A DNA stretch of 64,000 nt from Mucilaginibacter daejeonensis (GCF_020783335.1 NZ_CP086068.1:868001-932000), one strand, 5' to 3'. Positions 8,665 to 18,737 are shown, counted from the first letter of the stretch. Translations and numbers: made by a program. The notes: generated by a model from the sequence alone, not told the origin.

Positions 8665-9912
8665 CTAATTCCGTGTTTGCCCATTCCCCCTCACTACCCA
8701 TTTATAGCTGGTCAGTTCGCTTAAACCCATAGGCCCACGGGCATGAAGCTTTTGCGTGCTGATGCCTATCTCAGATCCCAACCCGAATTGCGCGCCATCG
8801 GTAAAGGCGGTGGCAACGTTGGCGTAAACGGCAGCCGCATCCACCGTGTTCAGGAAAGTTTCAATATTGTCAGCATCCTGCGATACGATGGCCTCGCTGT
8901 GTTTGGAGCTGTACTCGTCAATATGGTCAAGTGCTTCGGTCAGTGAACTTACGGTACGGATCGCCATTTTAAGCGATAAGAACTCCGTGCCAAAATGCTC
9001 GGCCTGTGCAGGGTGTAGTAGCTCGGCCGGGTAGCTGCCTTGCAGTGCAGCATAGGCTGGTTCATCGGCATAAATGGTCACCTGGGCTTTGGCCAATGGC
9101 GAGGTGATCTGTGGTAGTTCATTCAACAAAGCCTCATGAACGATGAAGCAATCGAGCGTATTGCAAACACTTGGCCTGCGCGTTTTAGAGTTGAACACGA
9201 TACGGCTCAGCATGTCCACGTCGGCAGTGGCATCACCATATACGTGTACGATGCCTGCACCGGTCTCTATCACCGGCACGCGGCTGTTCTCGCGTACATA
9301 ATTGATCAGGTTCTGGCTACCGCGTGGGATCAGTACATCCACATAGCCAATAGCGTTAAGTAAAGCATGCGTGGCCTCACGGTCGGGCGGTAACAGCGTC
9401 ACTACGTATGGGTCGATGCCATGGAGGGTGAGGACCGAGTGGATCACCTTTACGATGGCCTCGTTAGAATATGCCGCATCACTTCCACCTTTCAAAATAG
9501 CCACGTTGCCGGTCTTGAAGCATAACGAGAACACATCGAACGTTACGTTGGGCCGGGCCTCGTAAATGATACCGATGTTGCCCAGCGGTACCCGTACCTT
9601 AGAGATTTGCAGACCGTTCGGCATTTCCTTTTGTTCCAGCACTTCGCCCACTGGGTTGTGCAGGCCGGCCACAGTGCGCATCTCTGCAGCTATAGAGGCT
9701 ATGCGATCCGCGGTAAGTTTCAGCCGGTCGTACTTGGCATCGGCCGGGTCCATGCGGTCAAGGTCAGCCTGGTTAGCCAGCAGTAGCTCACCGGTGGCGG
9801 CTACGGCCGCATCGGCCAGTTCAAGTAACAAGGCATCGATCTGTTCATTGCTTAAGCCAATAAGCGATCGGCCTGCCTTGCGTGCTCTTTCAAAATACTG
9901 GGTATGGTCCAT
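8665..9912 (-). CDS. proA: Gamma-glutamyl phosphate reductase (proline step 2)
   Basis: 415 residues, the usual ProA length (E. coli 417). It reduces gamma-glutamyl phosphate to glutamate semialdehyde with NADPH. The aldehyde-dehydrogenase-like fold is visible with [22 protein letters not shown] and the catalytic cysteine in [12 protein letters not shown]. The C-terminal [20 protein letters not shown] is also characteristic. It starts 4 bp after the stop of proB on the same strand, so the two form an operon in the order proB-proA, making the pathway intermediate and consuming it at once. No regulatory attenuator is visible. Confidence 0.96.
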   Translation of the reverse strand: MDHTQYFERARKAGRSLIGLSNEQIDALLLELADAAVAATGELLLANQADLDRMDPADAKYDRLKLTADRIASIAAEMRTVAGLHNPVGEVLEQKEMPNGLQISKVRVPLGNIGIIYEARPNVTFDVFSLCFKTGNVAILKGGSDAAYSNEAIVKVIHSVLTLHGIDPYVVTLLPPDREATHALLNAIGYVDVLIPRGSQNLINYVRENSRVPVIETGAGIVHVYGDATADVDMLSRIVFNSKTRRPSVCNTLDCFIVHEALLNELPQITSPLAKAQVTIYADEPAYAALQGSYPAELLHPAQAEHFGTEFLSLKMAIRTVSSLTEALDHIDEYSSKHSEAIVSQDADNIETFLNTVDAAAVYANVATAFTDGAQFGLGSEIGISTQKLHARGPMGLSELTSYKWVVRGNGQTRN

Positions 9913-9916
9913 GTGG

Positions 9917-10996
9917 TTATGCGGTCAAGTAAAGGTAATCGTAATGCACCAGGGGGCGCTGTTTTTGCTGGCCAATGCGTTCGCGGGCCTTTTCAGCACC
10001 ATATTCGGCAATGCCTATCGCTATGGGTGTCTCCTCCTCATCAATGATCCTGATCAGGTCGCCTTTTTGAAAATCGGCCACCACTTTGATCACGCCAATG
10101 GGCAGCAGGCTGGTGGCTTTATTAGAAGTAAGCACCTGCTTGGCACCGGCATTGATCTGCACCACGCCTTTGGTGAAATGCTGTGAGTGTGCCAGCCACT
10201 TCTTTTTGCCTGATGCCTTACGGTCGGGCACAAAGTGGGTATGCGGCACCTGGCCGGCCAGCAGGTCGGTCAGTACGTTCGGCCGCATACCGTTGGCAAT
10301 GTGTACGCTAATACCCAGCTGCGCCACCTTTTTGGCCATGTTACTTTTAGTAAGCATTCCCCCGCGGCCAAATTGAGAGCGGCCGGTGGTGATAAACGCC
10401 GACAGGTCCTCAGTGTCATCCTTTATGGTCTCGATGAGTTGGGCATTGCCCGTACGTGGGTCGCCATCAAAAATGCCATCCACGTTGCTCAGGATGATGA
10501 GCGCCTGTGCGTTCAGCATCGAGGCGATGAGTCCAGCCAGTTCATCATTATCAGTGAACATCAGTTCTGTTACAGATACTACGTCATTCTCGTTCACTAC
10601 CGGTATGGCGCCGTTGTGCAGCAATATCTCCAAACAGTTTTTCATGTTGAGGTAATGCGTACGGTCGCGGAAGTCGCTTTTGGTGACCAATACCTGTGCA
10701 CACAACAGCTTATGCTGCTCGAACAACTGCGCGTAAGTATTGATCAGTTTGACCTGGCCTATGGAGGCCAGCAACTGTCGGGTAGCCACGGCATTAACCT
10801 TCTCGTCGATCTTGATCAGGCTGCGCCCCGAGGCCACGGCTCCTGATGATACCAGGATCACCTCCATGCCCTGTGACCGCAGCGCCGCCATTTGATCCAC
10901 CAGATGACCGATCCGCTGCTCATCGGGCAAACCATTGGCTTGCGTAAGTACGTTAGATCCGATCTTGATGATGATGCGCTGATAGGGTAGGGACAT
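9917..10996 (-). CDS. proB: Glutamate 5-kinase (proline step 1)
   Basis: 359 residues. Residues 1-250 form the amino-acid kinase domain ([20 protein letters not shown], the NENDVVS loop, [10 protein letters not shown] and the KSNMAKK region), and the last 80 or so a PUA domain, the standard two-domain ProB layout. It phosphorylates glutamate with ATP and is the usual feedback point for proline. First gene of a proBA operon; ATG at 10994-10996 with proA 4 bp downstream. In the [13 protein letters not shown] stretch the usual GTGGM reads GRGGM, a small change worth noting. Confidence 0.95.
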   Translation of the reverse strand: MSLPYQRIIIKIGSNVLTQANGLPDEQRIGHLVDQMAALRSQGMEVILVSSGAVASGRSLIKIDEKVNAVATRQLLASIGQVKLINTYAQLFEQHKLLCAQVLVTKSDFRDRTHYLNMKNCLEILLHNGAIPVVNENDVVSVTELMFTDNDELAGLIASMLNAQALIILSNVDGIFDGDPRTGNAQLIETIKDDTEDLSAFITTGRSQFGRGGMLTKSNMAKKVAQLGISVHIANGMRPNVLTDLLAGQVPHTHFVPDRKASGKKKWLAHSQHFTKGVVQINAGAKQVLTSNKATSLLPIGVIKVVADFQKGDLIRIIDEEETPIAIGIAEYGAEKARERIGQQKQRPLVHYDYLYLTA

Positions 10997-11150
10997 GGCT
11001 AATGCTGATATGATAATGCCGCAATATAAGCGTTAATGGGCCAAACCTTCAAAGTTTATTCTATTTGAGTGGTAGACTATCTGCCGTGATCACGGTGCCG
11101 AACTTTTCAGCAAGGGCATTGTTGTTTCGTTGAACACTAACCTCAACTCA

Positions 11151-11603
11151 ATGAACCTCAATATTATCTTAAGACCGGTCATGGTCATGGTGATCATGCT
11201 GGTGGCAACTGCTGGTGCTTTTGCGCAAAAGGTGGCCAACTATTCGGTAGGCAAGTATGGCGAAGAAGGGTACGAGCATTTCTCGTTCTGGAGCAAGAGC
11301 GGTAAGCGGGCCGAGATCAAGTATGCCTACGGGAAAGACAGTAAAGAATTGAGCGTTAGCTATGCGGGTAAAGGATCCTATAAAGGGCAAAAATGCTTTA
11401 AGGTGATGCTGCCAGGTAATTATTTGCTGTATGTGATACCCACCGGCCTGAAACTGCGCATCGTTGGCCCAGCCAAGAATTTTGATAAGGTGTTCGAGTG
11501 GGAATATGAAGGTCCGGTGAATGGGGTAGGTACCTTTTGCAACGTATGTGCGCAAGACGAGAAGGAGGCCAAAGTTGTGATCGATCGTTATTTTATGAGA
11601 TAA
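11151..11603 (+). CDS. Exported hypothetical protein
   Basis: About 150 residues from MNLNIILRPVMVMVIMLV, with a signal peptide ending near AGAFAQ. The mature part is beta-rich (YSVGKYGEEGYEHFSFWSKS, GKGSYKGQKCFKV) with a C-terminal CNVCAQDEKE pair of cysteines two residues apart. I do not recognise the family. A TTG at 11130 in frame is an alternative but less likely start. It is followed 33 bp later by a small membrane protein on the same strand, possibly one transcript. Confidence 0.65.
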   Translation: MNLNIILRPVMVMVIMLVATAGAFAQKVANYSVGKYGEEGYEHFSFWSKSGKRAEIKYAYGKDSKELSVSYAGKGSYKGQKCFKVMLPGNYLLYVIPTGLKLRIVGPAKNFDKVFEWEYEGPVNGVGTFCNVCAQDEKEAKVVIDRYFMR

Positions 11604-11636
11604 GCACTAATTGCGCTATCTTTAATTATCAGGCTT

Positions 11637-12074
11637 ATGGACAAGATCATCCCTTATGCTTTCAGGTTATGGATCGTGGCAGCGCTCACGGTCCCGGTAT
11701 TGCAGTGGGGTATCGGCCATGTGCTTTGGCCGGCCGCTCAAGGGCCCGACTTTTTGGGGTCATGGCTACGCTACGGCGTATCAGTATTGTTGTGTTTGAT
11801 GCTGACGGGTTGCAGCCTGCTTTTGTACCTTTTGAGCGCTGCGCTTACCTACTCGCAAAAGGTAACGATCGTTAACCCTAAGGTCACTATGTTGCTGCTG
11901 GCGGTAGCCAGTGTGATCATTAATTTCCTGCTGATCGATCTGGGTATGCACAAAGTGTCTGGCCTGCAATGGTTGCTGGTGAATCTCTTCCCGGTCATAC
12001 TGGTAGTGCTAATATCTAAACCGCTTGATCCCACCAAAAAACGTTCGCTGGTACAAGCCGGCAATGCCATTTAA
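11637..12074 (+). CDS. Small four-helix membrane protein, unknown function
   Basis: 145 residues with four hydrophobic helices (about 10-30, 45-70, 80-100, 110-128) and a basic C terminus (DPTKKRSLVQ). No family recognised. Its stop codon is in the same TTAA palindrome (12071-12074) as the stop of the convergent esterase gene. The start MDKIIPYAFRLW follows an AT-rich leader. It may be co-transcribed with the exported protein upstream. Confidence 0.6.
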   Translation: MDKIIPYAFRLWIVAALTVPVLQWGIGHVLWPAAQGPDFLGSWLRYGVSVLLCLMLTGCSLLLYLLSAALTYSQKVTIVNPKVTMLLLAVASVIINFLLIDLGMHKVSGLQWLLVNLFPVILVVLISKPLDPTKKRSLVQAGNAI

Positions 12075-12832
12075 AAATAAAGCTTCACCATTTGCCGCCA
12101 AAAGCGCGGACGATGCGCATTGCCATCCCACACATAAAAATGATGAGAGATGTTTTTTTGACAGAGCATCTCATGAAAGAGCGTATTGCCGGGTAAGAAT
12201 GGGTCTTCGCGACCGATCACCAAAATGATCTCCATCCGGCGCATGGCGTTCAGTAGTTGAGGGTCTTCCAGGTTGGGCATGAACTGCCTGGGCATGTTGA
12301 AGTAAATATCGTCGTTATGAAAGCCATCAAAAAGGTCATCATAGAACGGCAGTTGTTCGGTAAGGTCATACCGCCCGCTCATGGATACCACTTTGTTAAA
12401 TCGCGTAGGATGCCGCAAACCGATGTTCATGGCATGGTAGGCGCCCATGCTGCACCCTGCCACCATAAGGTACTGGCCACCGTTCATTTTACGGATAAAA
12501 GGGATCAGCTCATTAAGCAGGTAAGCCTCATATCGCAAATGGCGCTTGATGCGCTCAGCAGGAGCAAGGTTCTTGTTATAAAAGCTTTCGGCATCTATAC
12601 TATCCACACAGAACAACTGCAACTCGCCGCTCTCGATCTTATCATACAGTGCCCCAACTATACCCCAGTTCTCATAATCATAAAAACGAGCCATACGCGT
12701 AGGGAAAAAGATCACCGCTTTGCCCGCATGCCCAAATACCAATAGCTCCATGTTACGCTGTAACTCCTTGCTGAAATGCTTATGGTATTCTCTGTTTATC
12801 ATAGGGGCCGTACTTCGCTGCGAAATATCCAT
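12071..12832 (-). CDS. Alpha/beta hydrolase, putative esterase family (PF00756-type)
   Basis: 253 residues, no signal peptide. The nucleophile elbow is GCSMG (within LMVAGCSMGAYHAMN, near residue 130); the acid is probably in VIGREDPFLPGN and the histidine in WDGNAHRPRFW close to the C terminus. This is the pattern of the esterase D / antigen 85-like group, which in Bacteroidetes includes many cytoplasmic carboxylesterases acting on small acyl esters. A second ATG thirty bases in (MINREYHKHF) is an alternative start. It shares its TTAA stop palindrome with the opposing membrane-protein gene. The SGNH hydrolase upstream on the same strand could be in the same operon (37 bp gap). Confidence 0.78.
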   Translation of the reverse strand: MDISQRSTAPMINREYHKHFSKELQRNMELLVFGHAGKAVIFFPTRMARFYDYENWGIVGALYDKIESGELQLFCVDSIDAESFYNKNLAPAERIKRHLRYEAYLLNELIPFIRKMNGGQYLMVAGCSMGAYHAMNIGLRHPTRFNKVVSMSGRYDLTEQLPFYDDLFDGFHNDDIYFNMPRQFMPNLEDPQLLNAMRRMEIILVIGREDPFLPGNTLFHEMLCQKNISHHFYVWDGNAHRPRFWRQMVKLYF

Positions 12833-12869
12833 GATCTGTGTTACTTGTATGTTAACCCGGTGTTGATCC

Positions 12870-13460
12870 TTAACTGCTTATGCTGCTCCTGATCACCTGC
12901 TTCCAAACCTCATAACCTTTAGCGCTCAGATGCAGGGCATCATCGGCAAAGTGGTCGGGCTGAGGCTTGCCGCTGGGATCAAGCATGGCTTTGAATATAT
13001 TGATGAAACGCCAGTTGTTCTGTTGTTTCACGATCTCATTCTCGATCAGGTTGTTAGTGTATTTAAAGCTATCGGCAATGGACCAGCGTGCGGGGCTGGG
13101 TTTTAGCGATACAAAGTAACATGGCATATCGCCAAAGCGCTCCTGAGCACGCACCACCAGTTGCTGAAAAAAGATCAGCACCTCTTCGGGGTGCCGGCCG
13201 TCGCCCAGATCATTGTCTCCGGCGTAAACGATCAGCCTTTTGGGCTGGTAAGGCATCATGATGCGGTCAAAGAACCACACGCATGCCGCCAGGGTTGATC
13301 CGCCAAAGCCCAGGTTAACGGGCTTTAGATCGGCAAAGTCCTGGTAAAGGGTACTCCACAGGCGTATGCTTGAGCTGCCGTAGAACAGCGTCTCGGGTGC
13401 ATAACCAATCTTCAAACTATTTCTTTCGAGGCCTTTTACCTCTTCTTCGTACCAAAACAT
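12870..13460 (-). CDS. SGNH/GDSL-type hydrolase
   Basis: 196 residues, no signal peptide. All four SGNH blocks can be seen: Ser in LFYGSSSIRLW (about residue 29), Gly in NLGFGGS, Asn in VYAGDNDLGDG, and Asp/His in DALHLSAKGY near the C terminus. These enzymes hydrolyse small esters, acyl groups on sugars, or similar. Upstream of the esterase gene on the same strand, suggesting a two-gene unit of ester hydrolases. The substrate is not evident. Confidence 0.82.
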   Translation of the reverse strand: MFWYEEEVKGLERNSLKIGYAPETLFYGSSSIRLWSTLYQDFADLKPVNLGFGGSTLAACVWFFDRIMMPYQPKRLIVYAGDNDLGDGRHPEEVLIFFQQLVVRAQERFGDMPCYFVSLKPSPARWSIADSFKYTNNLIENEIVKQQNNWRFINIFKAMLDPSGKPQPDHFADDALHLSAKGYEVWKQVIRSSISS

Positions 13461-13643
13461 GCTGTAATGTTATAAAAATAGTATTAATTAAAGGTTATCA
13501 GCTGCTTTTTGTGTAAGCTGAAGGTCTTATTTATTATACACTTATGTTAACCCCTCATGATGCTCATCCGCAGGCAACTGTGCAGGTTTGAATTTTGTAA
13601 TGGATGGTTTGAATATCGCAAGCCCATGGCAACCTTTCGACCT

Positions 13644-13651
13644 TATATTTG
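13644..13651 (+). promoter_or_regulatory. TAnnTTTG -7 promoter element before the alcohol dehydrogenase
   Basis: TATATTTG, an exact match to the Bacteroidetes primary-sigma -7 consensus, ends 28 nt before the ATG at 13680. No well-spaced TTG -33 element was found. Confidence 0.45.
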
Positions 13652-13679
13652 TTTCAACATTCAATAAACTACATTTACT

Positions 13680-14726
13680 ATGATCGGAACTAAAGGATAC
13701 GCGGCGCAAAGCCCGACCACCGACCTGGCGCCATGGGATTTTGACCGTCGCGAAGTTGGTGCACATGATGTGCAATTTGATATTCAATACTGCGGAGTGT
13801 GCCACTCCGATCTTCACCAGATCCGTAACGACTGGTTCGAAGGAATATTCCCGATGGTACCAGGTCACGAGATCGTTGGCCGTGTGGTAAAGGTGGGCGA
13901 TCAGGTGACCAAGTTCAAAGTGGGCGATATTGCCGGTACCGGCTGTATGGTGAACTCGTGCCGCACCTGCGAGAACTGTAAAGATGGCCTGGAGCAATAT
14001 TGCCTGCATGGCAACACCCAAACCTATAACAGCCTGGACAGCTATGGTGATGGTTCACCTACGTACGGTGGCTACTCCAACACCATTGTGGTGAACGAGG
14101 ACTTCGTGCTGCACGTGTCTGACAAGACAGATCTGGCGGCTACCGCGCCTTTGTTGTGTGCCGGTATCACCACCTATTCGCCGCTGCGCCACTGGAAGGT
14201 AGGCAAAGGTCATAAACTGGCCGTGCTTGGCTTGGGTGGTTTAGGCCACATGGGCGTAAAGTTCGGTGTTGCTTTTGGTGCCGAGGTGACCGTGTTGAGT
14301 ACCTCGCCTAAAAAAGAAGAGGACGCCAAGAAATTAGGCGCTCACCATTTTGTGGTGACCAGTGACCCTGCTCAAGTGGAAGCGGTAAAAGGTAGCTTCG
14401 ATTTCATATTGGATACCGTAAGCGCTCCGCACGACTTTAATTTTTACCTGTCATTACTACGTACCAACGGTACCCACATTTGCGTAGGTGTACCACCGGA
14501 GCCGGCCGAGATCGCTGCGTTCTCGTTATTGGGCGGCCGCAAAAGCGTTGCCGGTTCGGGCATTGGTGGCATTAAAGAGACCCAGGAAATGCTGGATTTC
14601 TGTGCCGAGAACAACATCGTGTCAGACATCGAGCTGATCGACATCAAAGACATACACACCGCCTACGAACGTATGGAAAAAGGTGACGTGCGTTACCGCT
14701 TTGTGATCGATATGGCTACGCTGTAA
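13680..14726 (+). CDS. Zinc-dependent NAD(P) alcohol dehydrogenase, CAD/YahK type
   Basis: 348 residues of the medium-chain dehydrogenase family. Catalytic zinc ligands are Cys38 and the PGHEIVGR His/Glu; structural zinc cysteines are in CRTCENCKDGLEQYC (about 97-111). The Rossmann motif GLGGLGHMG follows near residue 183. The N-terminal half with CGVCHSDLHQ and the NTIVVNEDFV stretch matches cinnamyl-alcohol-dehydrogenase/YahK-like aldehyde reductases, which usually reduce broad-range aldehydes with NADPH. The loop after the first beta strand (STSPKKEEDAKKLGA) supports NADP preference. Stand-alone gene with its own promoter and terminator. Confidence 0.9.
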   Translation: MIGTKGYAAQSPTTDLAPWDFDRREVGAHDVQFDIQYCGVCHSDLHQIRNDWFEGIFPMVPGHEIVGRVVKVGDQVTKFKVGDIAGTGCMVNSCRTCENCKDGLEQYCLHGNTQTYNSLDSYGDGSPTYGGYSNTIVVNEDFVLHVSDKTDLAATAPLLCAGITTYSPLRHWKVGKGHKLAVLGLGGLGHMGVKFGVAFGAEVTVLSTSPKKEEDAKKLGAHHFVVTSDPAQVEAVKGSFDFILDTVSAPHDFNFYLSLLRTNGTHICVGVPPEPAEIAAFSLLGGRKSVAGSGIGGIKETQEMLDFCAENNIVSDIELIDIKDIHTAYERMEKGDVRYRFVIDMATL

Positions 14727-14750
14727 GCTGTTGATCACTCAGATCTTAAA

Positions 14751-14780
14751 AGGCCGCTCGTACATGAGCGGCCTTTTTTT
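14751..14780 (+). terminator. Intrinsic terminator after the alcohol dehydrogenase
   Basis: Nine-base stem AGGCCGCTC / GAGCGGCCT around a six-base loop, followed by a run of seven T. It lies 25 bp after the stop codon. Confidence 0.85.
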
Positions 14781-14834
14781 GTGTATTGGTCAGGCGCAGA
14801 AACAATATTAGCCCGCGCTAACAGTTCTTTATGC

Positions 14835-15494
14835 ATGCTTACCTTATCATCATTATTCCGGTCCACTTTACTCGCTGTGTTACTTGTCACAGCTCCGTTT
14901 TGCGTATCGGCGCAGCAGCGCTCATCAACTAAAGACAGTGTGAGATATTGGCAAGCTGCTTCAGCGCATGAACGCCCAAAGAATAAGCCTGATCCAATGC
15001 ATGACCCTTCCAAAGCGGTGTTCCGTTCGGCAGTGCTACCGGGTTGGGGTCAGGTGTATAACCACAAGGTATGGAAAGTGCCTATCGTTTACGGTCTGCT
15101 TGGGATGCTGGGTCAGCAGGTGGTATCCAACCGGTCCAATTACCGTCATTACCTGAAGGTGTACCGTTACTTTCGCGACCCGTTAGGCACTGAAGTGAGC
15201 GCCAAAGAGTACACAACTTACCTGAGGCTTCAACAGACAGGCAACGGAATGGCCTACGCCGATGCTTTACAGTCCAACTATCAGCGCAATATGCAGTTGA
15301 GTGTATTAGGTTTATTAGGTATTTGGGGTATACAGGTGGTGGATGCTTACATCGATGCCAAAATGATCCATTCATACAGCATCGGTACTGATCTGAGCTT
15401 TAACCTGTCGCCGGGTGTGATCAATACGGCTGATCAGTATGCCAGCTCAACCGCATCCGTGACCCCAGTGATCAAAGCCAGATTGAACTTTTGA
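14835..15494 (+). CDS. DUF5683 domain protein, exported or membrane-associated
   Basis: 219 residues from MLTLSSLFRSTLLAVLLV. Codons upstream in frame (from 14781) run back into the terminator and are excluded. A signal peptide ends near VSAQQ. The signature of DUF5683 is SAVLPGWGQVYNHKVWKVPIVYG (about residues 58-80), followed by two hydrophobic stretches, YLRLQQ and a C-terminal helix with VVDAYIDAKM. This family is common next to ParB or cell-envelope genes in Bacteroidetes and is thought to be in the envelope, but its role is not known. No neighbour here helps. Confidence 0.72.
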   Translation: MLTLSSLFRSTLLAVLLVTAPFCVSAQQRSSTKDSVRYWQAASAHERPKNKPDPMHDPSKAVFRSAVLPGWGQVYNHKVWKVPIVYGLLGMLGQQVVSNRSNYRHYLKVYRYFRDPLGTEVSAKEYTTYLRLQQTGNGMAYADALQSNYQRNMQLSVLGLLGIWGIQVVDAYIDAKMIHSYSIGTDLSFNLSPGVINTADQYASSTASVTPVIKARLNF

Positions 15495-15569
15495 TGAGCA
15501 TTTGCGGCCCTATTTGCATGGCAGCATTGACCGCACATCTGCATAGCATTGCGTACCTTTGCAAGTACC

Positions 15570-18500
15570 ATGATGCAACCTCTCCAGGAACGATATAACC
15601 AACGATTTAACGACATACTGGCCACCCTTAACCCTGAGCAGTTAGCTGCCGTGAACAAGCTGGATGGCCCTGTTTTGGTAGTGGCCGGCCCGGGCACAGG
15701 CAAGACCCAGATCCTGGCCGCGCGTATAGGTAAGATTCTGTTGGAGACCGATGCTCAGCCCAACGAGATCCTGTGCCTCACCTACACCGACGCCGGTGCG
15801 GTGGCCATGCGCAAGCGTTTGTTCGACTTTATCGGTCCTGATGCTTATCGTATCGGCATTTATACTTTCCACGCGTTCTGTAACGAGATCATTCAGGAGA
15901 ACCTTGACCATTTTGGGAAGCTAAGCCTCGATCCGCTCACCGATCTGGATGCGGCCATGCTGTTCCGCGAGCTGGTGGACAAGTTCGATAAGGACCATTT
16001 GCTTAAGCGCTTTACCGGCGATGTATATTATGATGTGCCGCGGCTGAAGAACCTGTTCAGCACCATCAAACGCGAGAACTGGACCGAGACGCAGATCCGC
16101 GAGGCCGTGAACGCCTATGTTGATGACTTGCCCAACCGCGAGGATTTTCAATACAAACGCCCCAACTCGGCCAAAGGCATCAAAAAAGGCGACCCCAAGC
16201 AGAAAGAGATCGATGCGGCTAAAGATATTATGGCCAAACTACTGGCTGCGGTAGGCGAATTCGCCAACTATGAGGCCACCCTGAAGACGGCCGGAAAATA
16301 TGATTATGATGACATGATCATGTGGGTGTTGAAGGCATTTAAAGACAATGAGGATCTGCTGCGCCGTTACCAGGAACGGTACCAATACATTTTGGTGGAT
16401 GAGTTTCAGGATACCAGCGGTTCGCAAAATGAATTGTTAAAGTTCATCCTGTCGTACTGGGACACGCCTAACGTTTTTGTGGTGGGCGATGATGACCAGT
16501 CGATCTTCCGTTTTCAGGGTGCCAACATGAAGAACATCCTCGATTTTGCGGGTGATTACGGCACCGTGCTACAAACTGTGGTGTTAAAGCAGAACTATCG
16601 TTCGAACCAATCGATACTCGATATATCCCGGATGCTGATCAGCAACAACCAGGAACGCTTGACCAGTCAGCTCCGCCTTGACAAGAACTTGCAGGCAGCC
16701 AATCCACGTTTTGATCTGCATGCCGTGGAGCCGGTGATCAGCGAGTATGCTAACCCCGAACATGAGCTGGTAGATGTGGCCAACCAGATAGAGGACCTGC
16801 TGCGCCAGGGAACTGAAGCGGCTGAGATAGCGGTGATCTACCGTAACCATAACCAAGTAGATCAGCTGATCCATTATTTGGATGCTAAAAAGATCGCGGT
16901 GAACACCCGTCGTAAGATCGACATCCTGACCCTGCCCTTTGGCGAGAAGCTGATCAACATCCTGCGTTATCTGACGCTGGAGATGGACTCGCCTTACAGT
17001 GGTGATGAGCTATTGTTCGAGATCATGCACTATGATCTTTTTGATATACCCGGCATTGAAGTGGCCAAGGCCAGCATAGCCGTATCTAAAGCCAACTACA
17101 ACCTCACCGAAAACGATAAGACCTCGATCCGGCGCTATGTGGCCGAGCTTAAGCCCGCCCGCCAGGGAACGCTGTTCGATGAGCCCGACAAACAGGCGCC
17201 TATGCGTCAGCTGATCAGCGCCATCGATGATCTGCTTAAGGCATCGGTAAGTGTGACGCTGCAGGTACTGTTTCAGCAAATGATCACCTCGTTGGGTATC
17301 ATGCGCTATGTGATGCGTCAGCCTGATAAGGGCTGGCACATGGAGGTACTTACCGCTCTGTTCAACTTCGTGCGTGATGAGGCTCACCGCAACCCCGAGG
17401 TGAGGTTGAAGGACATCATCCGCACCATTGACCTCATGAAAGAGAACGGAATCCGCCTTGACCTCAATCAGGTGGTGTTTGCCGAGAACGGGGTGAACTT
17501 TGTGACGGCTCATGGCTCAAAGGGCCTGGAGTATGAGCACGTGTTCCTGATCGGATGCAGCAAGCGGGTGTGGGATGCCAAGGGCCGTAACCATGGCTTT
17601 AGCCTGCCTGACACCCTGCTCGAGATCAGCGGCGACGAGGAGCAACGGCAGGAAGAAGAGTCGCGCCGGTTGTTCTATGTGGCCATTACGCGGGCCAAGC
17701 AGTGCCTCAATATCTCGTATTGCACCAAGGACCGCAACGGTAAGGACCAGGAAGCCTCCAAATTCGTGGGCGAGATACTGGCGTCGACCCACTTGCAGGT
17801 GCAATATCCGCAGGTAAGGCCTGATGCGCTGATGGATTACCTGGCCACCCAGTTCACGGAGACTGATAAGCCGGTGGTGCAGTTGCTTGATAAAAATTAC
17901 ATCGACCAACTGCTGCAGGGCTACGTGCTGTCCGTAACGCATTTGAACGCTTACCTGGATTGTCCGCTCAAGTTCTACTTTCAGAACCTGATCCGTGTAC
18001 CGGTGGGTAAAAGCCCGGCACTGGCGTTCGGTTCGGCGGTACACCATGCGCTATACAAGGTATTTGATCAGATGCTGAAGAGCGAGGACAAAGTATTTGT
18101 ATCGGTGGATGGTTTTATGAAGGAATTCAGGTGGTACATGTTCCGCAACCGTGATGCCTTTACCAAAGAGGAATTTAACCGCAGGCTGGAATATGCCGAT
18201 AAGATATTGCCTGCCTATTACGAGCAGAACCTGTACGTATGGAACAAGATCGTACGGGTAGAGATGCCGGTACGCCATGTGCTGATCAACAATGTGCCGG
18301 TGAAAGGCCATTTGGATAAGGTGGAATTTAATGGCAAGCAGGCCACCATTGTAGACTATAAGACGGGCAAGCTCAAATACGCCAAAGAGAAGTTCAAACG
18401 CCCGGGAGAGGAGGATACGATCGGTGGTGATTACTGGCGCCAGGCGGTGTTCTACAAGATGCTGATCGATAATGATCGCAACAAGGATTGGAATGTGACC

Positions 18501-18737
18501 GGAACGGTGTTCGAATTTATTGAACCGGTGGCCGAAGGTGAGTACCACAAGGAACACGTGATGGTGTTACCCGAGGACGAAGCCCACGTGACCAAACAAC
18601 TTACCGAGACCTACCAAAAGATCATGGCCCACGACTTTGCCACCGGATGCGGCAAGGAAGACTGCGATTGGTGTCACTTTGTGCGCAGCAACTTTAAACA
18701 GCCGGGCAAGATATTAGAAGCGGCAGGAGAGGAATAG
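15570..18737 (+). CDS. UvrD/AddA-type helicase fused to an AddB-like Fe-S nuclease
   Basis: 1055 residues from the ATGATG at 15570. The superfamily 1A helicase part has Walker A GPGTGKT (40-46), DEFQDT near 277, GDDDQSIFRFQGA near 308, then LKQNYRSN, TAHGSKGLEYEHVF and FYVAITRAKQ. From about 790 it carries a PD-(D/E)XK nuclease (PF12705 type): KGHLDKVEFN and VDYKTGKL. Cys797 and the C-terminal Cys1027, Cys1032 and Cys1035 sit where AddB-type nucleases bind a 4Fe-4S cluster. Likely role is DNA end processing in recombination, as a single-chain relative of AddAB. The short upstream in-frame extension to 15549 is probably leader. A TACCTTTG box (15554-15561) ends 8 nt before the ATG. Confidence 0.85.
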   Translation: MMQPLQERYNQRFNDILATLNPEQLAAVNKLDGPVLVVAGPGTGKTQILAARIGKILLETDAQPNEILCLTYTDAGAVAMRKRLFDFIGPDAYRIGIYTFHAFCNEIIQENLDHFGKLSLDPLTDLDAAMLFRELVDKFDKDHLLKRFTGDVYYDVPRLKNLFSTIKRENWTETQIREAVNAYVDDLPNREDFQYKRPNSAKGIKKGDPKQKEIDAAKDIMAKLLAAVGEFANYEATLKTAGKYDYDDMIMWVLKAFKDNEDLLRRYQERYQYILVDEFQDTSGSQNELLKFILSYWDTPNVFVVGDDDQSIFRFQGANMKNILDFAGDYGTVLQTVVLKQNYRSNQSILDISRMLISNNQERLTSQLRLDKNLQAANPRFDLHAVEPVISEYANPEHELVDVANQIEDLLRQGTEAAEIAVIYRNHNQVDQLIHYLDAKKIAVNTRRKIDILTLPFGEKLINILRYLTLEMDSPYSGDELLFEIMHYDLFDIPGIEVAKASIAVSKANYNLTENDKTSIRRYVAELKPARQGTLFDEPDKQAPMRQLISAIDDLLKASVSVTLQVLFQQMITSLGIMRYVMRQPDKGWHMEVLTALFNFVRDEAHRNPEVRLKDIIRTIDLMKENGIRLDLNQVVFAENGVNFVTAHGSKGLEYEHVFLIGCSKRVWDAKGRNHGFSLPDTLLEISGDEEQRQEEESRRLFYVAITRAKQCLNISYCTKDRNGKDQEASKFVGEILASTHLQVQYPQVRPDALMDYLATQFTETDKPVVQLLDKNYIDQLLQGYVLSVTHLNAYLDCPLKFYFQNLIRVPVGKSPALAFGSAVHHALYKVFDQMLKSEDKVFVSVDGFMKEFRWYMFRNRDAFTKEEFNRRLEYADKILPAYYEQNLYVWNKIVRVEMPVRHVLINNVPVKGHLDKVEFNGKQATIVDYKTGKLKYAKEKFKRPGEEDTIGGDYWRQAVFYKMLIDNDRNKDWNVTGTVFEFIEPVAEGEYHKEHVMVLPEDEAHVTKQLTETYQKIMAHDFATGCGKEDCDWCHFVRSNFKQPGKILEAAGEE

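Noticed and set aside
13542..14021. 159-codon minus-strand ORF overlapping the alcohol dehydrogenase start
   Set aside because: It is a shadow of the conserved dehydrogenase frame and shows no domain pattern.
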